Source: UBA11591 sp040220895 (GTDB lineage: Bacteria > Bacteroidota > Bacteroidia > Flavobacteriales_E > Vicingaceae). From it: a stretch of 64,000 nucleotides of DNA. Shown piece after piece: positions 60,215 through 64,000 of the stretch; position 1 is the stretch's first letter, and every line of letters starts with the position of its first letter. The notes below the pieces were generated by a model, which worked only from the letters and a program-made list of their open reading frames with translations, made no database searches and was not told where the DNA came from. The stretch spans positions 62,001-126,000 of the forward strand of contig JAVJVY010000010.1 of the NCBI GenBank assembly GCA_040220895.1, read 5' to 3'. The translations under genes and the position numbers were made by a program.

Positions 60215-62116
60215 TTACCTGACTAAATACATTAAGACAATGAATAATACAACCACGCCTGCACTAAATGCCAGCAAGTAATCCTGTAGTTGACCCGATT
60301 GCCAAGATTTGATCCGTGAACTCGTTGCATTTGTAATCCAGGCAACGCCATTCATTGCGCCATCTACGATGTTCCTGTCAAACCATGCCACTGGTTGGGA
60401 GATTCTTTTATAAATCACATTTCTTGTAATGGCCACGTAGACTTCGTCGATGTAAAATTTGTTTTCAATGACACGGTAAAGTCCGGTCTTTGTTGCATCC
60501 GGATTTACTTCGCCCTTAAAGCGTTTCATGGCGATAAGAATGCCAAGGAGCGCGACCACCGTTGATGATAATGCCAAATACCAATTAATGTGCCCATGAT
60601 GCGCGCTCATATCCCATGATACATACTGACCGAATGGGATAAATCCAACAATCATCGATAAGGCAGCCAGTACGATGAGTGGAATGGTCATGGTGGCGGG
60701 GGCCTCGTGTATTTCGGTAGAAAAAGTTGCCTGTTTGTTCCAAAATATTCTGAAGTACAAGCGGAACATGTAGTAAGCTGTCAGACCAGCTACCAGAAGC
60801 TCTACGGCAAAATACCACTTGTTCGAAGCAATAGCGGCTGAAAGTATTTCATCCTTGCTGAAAAATCCTGCAAAAGGCGGAATTCCCGAGATGGCCAAAC
60901 AGGCGATAAGAAAAGTTAGAGAGGTCAAGGGTAATAATTTTCTGAGACCGCCCATGTCTTTCATCAAGTTGCTGTGAACTGCGTGAATTACGGCTCCCGC
61001 GCCCAGGAATAGCAATGCTTTGAACATTGCATGGGTGAATAAATGGAACATCGATGCTGTAAAACCCAGGTTGTCGTTTATCTCGCTCGATACTCCAAGA
61101 GCGAGCATCATGTAGCCCAACTGGGACATGGTTGAGTAAGCCAGAACCCGTTTAATGTCCTCCTGGGTGCAAGCAATCAGGGCCGCGAAAAGAGAGGTCA
61201 GGGCTCCGGTGAATGCCACAACTTGCAAGGCATCGGGTGCCACATGCAAATAAAGCGGAAACAACCTGGCCACAAGGTAAACACCTGCTACCACCATAGT
61301 GGCTGCGTGAATGAGAGCAGAAACGGGTGTGGGACCTTCCATGGCATCTGGCAGCCAAATATGAAGGGGAAACATGGCCGACTTTCCTGCTCCACCAATA
61401 AAAACCAAAATCAACGCCCAACTTACAACACTCAAGCCCAGAAAAGCTGCTCCGCTGTTTTGAGTATAGGCCGCCTGATCAGGATCGGTTAAGGTTTGAA
61501 AATCAAAGGACCCTGTAAAGTAGGATAGCATGAGGATTCCCAATAAAAACCCGAGATCGGCAAAACGCGTCACGATAAACGCCTTCTTCGAAGCAGCTAC
61601 AGCCGAAGGTTTGTCATAGTAATGACCAATCAATAAGTACGACGAAACGCCAACCAATTCCCAGAACATGTACATCTGAAAGATGTTTGTGGCAATAACC
61701 AACCCGAGCATTGAAAAAGTAAAAAGGGACAGGAAAGAAAAATAGCGCTCATAGCCGACGTCTCCTTTCATATAGCCCAGACTATAGATGTGCACCAAGG
61801 AAGAAATCAAGGTAATAACCACAAGCATCATTACAGAGATTGGGTCCAGTAATATTCCCATGTCTATGTGCAGTCGATCACTAAAACGAAGCCACTCCAT
61901 ATTAAAAGGAATAATGACAGAATAATGCCCATCCATGCCACTGGATAAAAAGTACTTAAAGGCCGTAATTAAGGAAATGAATGCCGACAGTACAATAGAG
62001 AAAGTACCAATGAGTCCGGAAATTTTTCGACCAAATCGCGGACCGAAAAGTCCAACCACAACAAAACTCAAAAGTGGAAGTAAGGGGATCAATATGGTCA
62101 TGCTCCAGTTCATCAA
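60215..62116 (-). CDS. nuoL: NADH-quinone oxidoreductase subunit L
   Basis: 633 residues with about 16 transmembrane helices and a long C-terminal helix region. Typical motifs: M-F-W-E-L-V-G-V-S-S-Y near 150, W-L-P-D-A-M-E-G-P-T-P-V-S near 255 and Y-S-T-M-S-Q-L-G near 330. The most distal proton-pumping subunit of complex I. Overlaps nuoK by 4 bp. Confidence 0.97.
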   Translation of the reverse strand: MMNWSMTILIPLLPLLSFVVVGLFGPRFGRKISGLIGTFSIVLSAFISLITAFKYFLSSGMDGHYSVIIPFNMEWLRFSDRLHIDMGILLDPISVMMLVVITLISSLVHIYSLGYMKGDVGYERYFSFLSLFTFSMLGLVIATNIFQMYMFWELVGVSSYLLIGHYYDKPSAVAASKKAFIVTRFADLGFLLGILMLSYFTGSFDFQTLTDPDQAAYTQNSGAAFLGLSVVSWALILVFIGGAGKSAMFPLHIWLPDAMEGPTPVSALIHAATMVVAGVYLVARLFPLYLHVAPDALQVVAFTGALTSLFAALIACTQEDIKRVLAYSTMSQLGYMMLALGVSSEINDNLGFTASMFHLFTHAMFKALLFLGAGAVIHAVHSNLMKDMGGLRKLLPLTSLTFLIACLAISGIPPFAGFFSKDEILSAAIASNKWYFAVELLVAGLTAYYMFRLYFRIFWNKQATFSTEIHEAPATMTIPLIVLAALSMIVGFIPFGQYVSWDMSAHHGHINWYLALSSTVVALLGILIAMKRFKGEVNPDATKTGLYRVIENKFYIDEVYVAITRNVIYKRISQPVAWFDRNIVDGAMNGVAWITNATSSRIKSWQSGQLQDYLLAFSAGVVVLFIVLMYLVR

Positions 62117-62430
62117 TGCTTCATGGTGTTGGATTTCTCAATATTGATGGAATTGAACTTTCGATAGAGTAGCACAATTATTGCAATAGCCAGGGCAGCC
62201 TCTGCTGCGGCTACACCAATAATGAATAGAGCGAAAAAGTGTCCTTGCAGAAAATCGTTGTTCAGATAGGCATTGAAAGCGACGAAATTAATGTTGACTG
62301 CATTTAGCATTAGTTCCAATGACATCAGCAAGGTGATCATATTTCGCCTGCTGAGGAATCCATACATTCCCAAAAAAAAGACGACGCCCGAAAGTATGAG
62401 GAAGTGATTCAAACCAACACCTTCAATCAT
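62113..62430 (-). CDS. nuoK: NADH-quinone oxidoreductase subunit K
   Basis: 105 residues, three transmembrane helices. The L-M-S-L-E-L-M-L-N-A-V-N block and A-A-E-A-A-L-A-I-A-I hold the conserved membrane glutamates. Overlaps nuoJ by 8 bp and nuoL by 4 bp. Confidence 0.97.
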   Translation of the reverse strand: MIEGVGLNHFLILSGVVFFLGMYGFLSRRNMITLLMSLELMLNAVNINFVAFNAYLNNDFLQGHFFALFIIGVAAAEAALAIAIIVLLYRKFNSINIEKSNTMKH

Positions 62431-62935
62431 GGCTGAATTTTTTAGCGATGATAATGGCGGCTACCATAGACGCCAGTAATAAGATGCTGATGACCTCAAA
62501 AGGCAGGACGTAACCATTTGGCCCAAAATTCATTAATTGTAAGCCAATATTGTTCAGGCTGGTATCTGCTACACCGCCATTCGTATCGGGCCAGGTTGTT
62601 TTGCTCAGGGCCCAAAAGAATGTTGCTGCCGAAATAAAACTAATAACCGCGGCGATTAGGCGTTTTTTCAAACTCGCCAATTCAAGTCTGGTATTGATCT
62701 GGTGTGTCAAAAGAATGGAGAAAATGATAAGGACTACGATTCCTCCGGCATATACAGTGAGTTGAACGGCGGCCAGAAAATTGTAATTCATCATAAAGTA
62801 AATACCCGCAGTCGCACATAATACAAACAACAAATAAACTGCTGTGCGCAGTATGTTCTTGCTGCTGATGGTCAAAAAGGAGAAGACCAAAATTACAAGT
62901 GCCAAGAGGTAAAAAAAGATACTTTCCATGGTCAA
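62423..62935 (-). CDS. nuoJ: NADH-quinone oxidoreductase subunit J
   Basis: 170 residues, five hydrophobic segments. The V-Q-L-T-V-Y-A-G-G-I-V-V-L-I-I-F block near 56-71 is the family hallmark. Membrane subunit of complex I, next to nuoK. Overlaps nuoI by 4 bp (ATGA). Confidence 0.96.
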   Translation of the reverse strand: MTMESIFFYLLALVILVFSFLTISSKNILRTAVYLLFVLCATAGIYFMMNYNFLAAVQLTVYAGGIVVLIIFSILLTHQINTRLELASLKKRLIAAVISFISAATFFWALSKTTWPDTNGGVADTSLNNIGLQLMNFGPNGYVLPFEVISILLLASMVAAIIIAKKFSHD

Positions 62936-63417
62936 TCTTCTACGCCTTTCATCAGTTTAGATCCCGGCTTGTTGAGTACCAGGGTTAATTCACTTCGGTC
63001 AAAAACGGCATGTTCAAATTCCTGCCCCATCACAATAGCATCTGTTGGGCAAGCCGGAATGCAAAGTCCACACATGGTGCACATTTGAAGGTGATAAATG
63101 AACTGATCCAGGACTTTTTTCTTTTTCCCTTCTTCGTTCTCTTTGCGGTCCCAGATGATCTCGATGGTTCCGTTTGGACAAGCCACTTCACAAGCCGAGC
63201 AGCCTGTGCATCGGTGCTCATTATTTTCGTCATGAGGCATGATGACTTCGCCCCTGAAGCGGTCGAACATTTTAAGGGTCTCACGATTCTCGGGGTATTG
63301 TTGGGTGATTATTTCCTTTCTGGCATGCAGGAAATAATGGCCTGTCACTTTCATCCCACCAATAAGGGTTTTTATTGCGGTGAAAATGGAACCTATGTAT
63401 GCTATGATCTTTTTCAT
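62932..63417 (-). CDS. nuoI: NADH-quinone oxidoreductase subunit I
   Basis: 161 residues. Two ferredoxin-type [4Fe-4S] sites are visible: C-T-G-C-S-A-C-E-V-A-C-P near 71-82 and C-T-M-C-G-L-C-I-P-A-C-P near 112-123. It carries clusters N6a/N6b in the peripheral arm of complex I. Four base pairs after nuoH. Confidence 0.97.
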   Translation of the reverse strand: MKKIIAYIGSIFTAIKTLIGGMKVTGHYFLHARKEIITQQYPENRETLKMFDRFRGEVIMPHDENNEHRCTGCSACEVACPNGTIEIIWDRKENEEGKKKKVLDQFIYHLQMCTMCGLCIPACPTDAIVMGQEFEHAVFDRSELTLVLNKPGSKLMKGVED

Positions 63418-63421
63418 CTCG

Positions 63422-64000
63422 TCAAAAATGCCATCCCATTAAAACAATGAAAGCCATGAACACTATGTTTAGCAGATTGATTGGTAATAAATACTTCCAT
63501 TCCAAATTTAGCAACTGATCTATCCTGAGTCTTGGAAAGGTCCAGCGGAACCACATCATCATAAAAATGATAAAAGTGACCTTGCCAACGAACCACAAAA
63601 TGGGAGGTATGAAATCCATTACGTTGTTAAAACCTTCCAGACTACCAATGTGAAGTGGCATCCATCCGCCTAGAAACAAAGTGGCACCTATGGCAGCAAT
63701 GATGAACATGTTCAGGAATTCAGCCAGAAAGAAAAAGGCAAATTTGATACCCGAGTATTCCGTGTGGAATCCCGCGGTAAGCTCTGACTCTGCTTCTGCA
63801 AGGTCGAAAGGCCCTCTGTTTGTTTCGGCTGTCCCGGCGATCATGAAAATCACAAATGCAATGATTGCGGGAATATGTCCTCTGTAGATCCACCAGCCGG
63901 CTTCCTGACTTGCAACGATCTGAGACAATTGAAGACTTTCTGTGAGAATGATGATGGTAAGGATGGACATGCCCACCGATAATTCATAGCTAACAACCTG
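63422..64000 (-). CDS. nuoH: NADH-quinone oxidoreductase subunit H (5' part missing)
   Basis: The frame stays open to the window edge, so the start lies beyond it; 192 residues are visible. It reads Q-V-V-S-Y-E-L-S-V-G-M from the edge, then the quinone-site block A-E-T-N-R-G-P-F-D-L-A-E-A-E-S-E-L and F-F-L-A-E-F. Membrane subunit at the junction with the peripheral arm. First visible gene of the nuoHIJKLMN run on the minus strand. Confidence 0.95.
   Translation of the reverse strand, partial: QVVSYELSVGMSILTIIILTESLQLSQIVASQEAGWWIYRGHIPAIIAFVIFMIAGTAETNRGPFDLAEAESELTAGFHTEYSGIKFAFFFLAEFLNMFIIAAIGATLFLGGWMPLHIGSLEGFNNVMDFIPPILWFVGKVTFIIFMMMWFRWTFPRLRIDQLLNLEWKYLLPINLLNIVFMAFIVLMGWHF

Noticed and set aside
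1..64000. Toxin-antitoxin, restriction, phage defence or prophage module
   Set aside because: No matching domains were found; the single S24 regulator has no phage genes around it.

Overview
The window comes from the chromosome of a Bacteroidota bacterium, probably of the Flavobacteriales/Cytophagales sort. The signs are a PorP/SprF protein, T9SS type A and type B sorting domains, the gliding lipoprotein GldH, a TonB-dependent receptor, a group-II-type GGGP synthase homologue, an F1-ATPase beta/epsilon pair set apart from the other atp genes, and promoters of the Bacteroidota type (TAnnTTTG at -7). No transposase, integrase, phage module or CRISPR array was seen. Gene density is very high. 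Only the tRNA neighbourhood (5686-6274) has a long stretch without protein genes.

Layout. 1-5.7 kb (+): an MbnP-like protein (cut by the window edge) with its MbnH-like di-heme partner, an Mpo1-like membrane protein, a choice-of-anchor-L/OmpA protein, a PA0069-type radical SAM protein and an unknown lipoprotein. 5.7-8.2 kb: tRNA-Ile2(CAU) with its terminator and a nearby copy of its 3' end, a HAD phosphatase, methylmalonyl-CoA epimerase and a secreted protein. 8.3-21.5 kb (-): an apparent five-gene operon. In order of transcription it encodes a 1284-residue collagen-like surface protein, a T9SS type B protein, PorP/SprF, a PorE-like TPR/PD40/OmpA protein with three 213-residue repeats, and a sensor-propeller adenylate cyclase that also carries an HD phosphohydrolase domain. 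I regard this operon as the most interesting part of the window.

21.5-30.1 kb: a Rieske-like lipoprotein convergent with ahcY, then a plus-strand run (phosphopantetheinyl transferase, GGGP synthase, PnuC, NadR-like kinase). A TPP riboswitch follows and leads a TonB-dependent receptor. An LRR protein and ribF are on the minus strand. 30.2-38 kb: atpD-atpC, a MazG-like protein, dtd, two tandem TPR/SPOR proteins, an XRE-S24 regulator with an operator-like palindrome, a choice-of-anchor-B T9SS cargo and a cysteine-dioxygenase-like protein. 38-45 kb: a universal stress protein, a small unknown protein, NifU, Mrp/ApbC, an alkyltransferase-like protein, TrmB, an SDR, a 3'-5' exonuclease and a fused oligopeptide ABC ATPase.

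45-54.8 kb (-): one co-directional run, holB-gldH-PBP1A-scoA-two polytopic glycosyltransferase-like proteins-scoB-GT2. The two halves of the CoA transferase are separated by the membrane proteins. 54.9-64 kb: a second universal stress protein, a GSCFA protein, a small conserved protein and complex I genes nuoN-M-L-K-J-I-H (nuoH runs off the window).

Genes work together mainly in five ways: respiration and ATP synthesis (nuo, atpDC); cofactor supply (ribF, pnuC/kinase, TPP-controlled receptor, Mrp/NifU); cell envelope and T9SS surface display (collagen operon, gldH, PBP1A, SPOR proteins); methyl-cycle and acyl-CoA metabolism (ahcY, mce, scoAB); and the MbnP/MbnH pair. All functional calls rest on motifs read by eye; no database search was possible.
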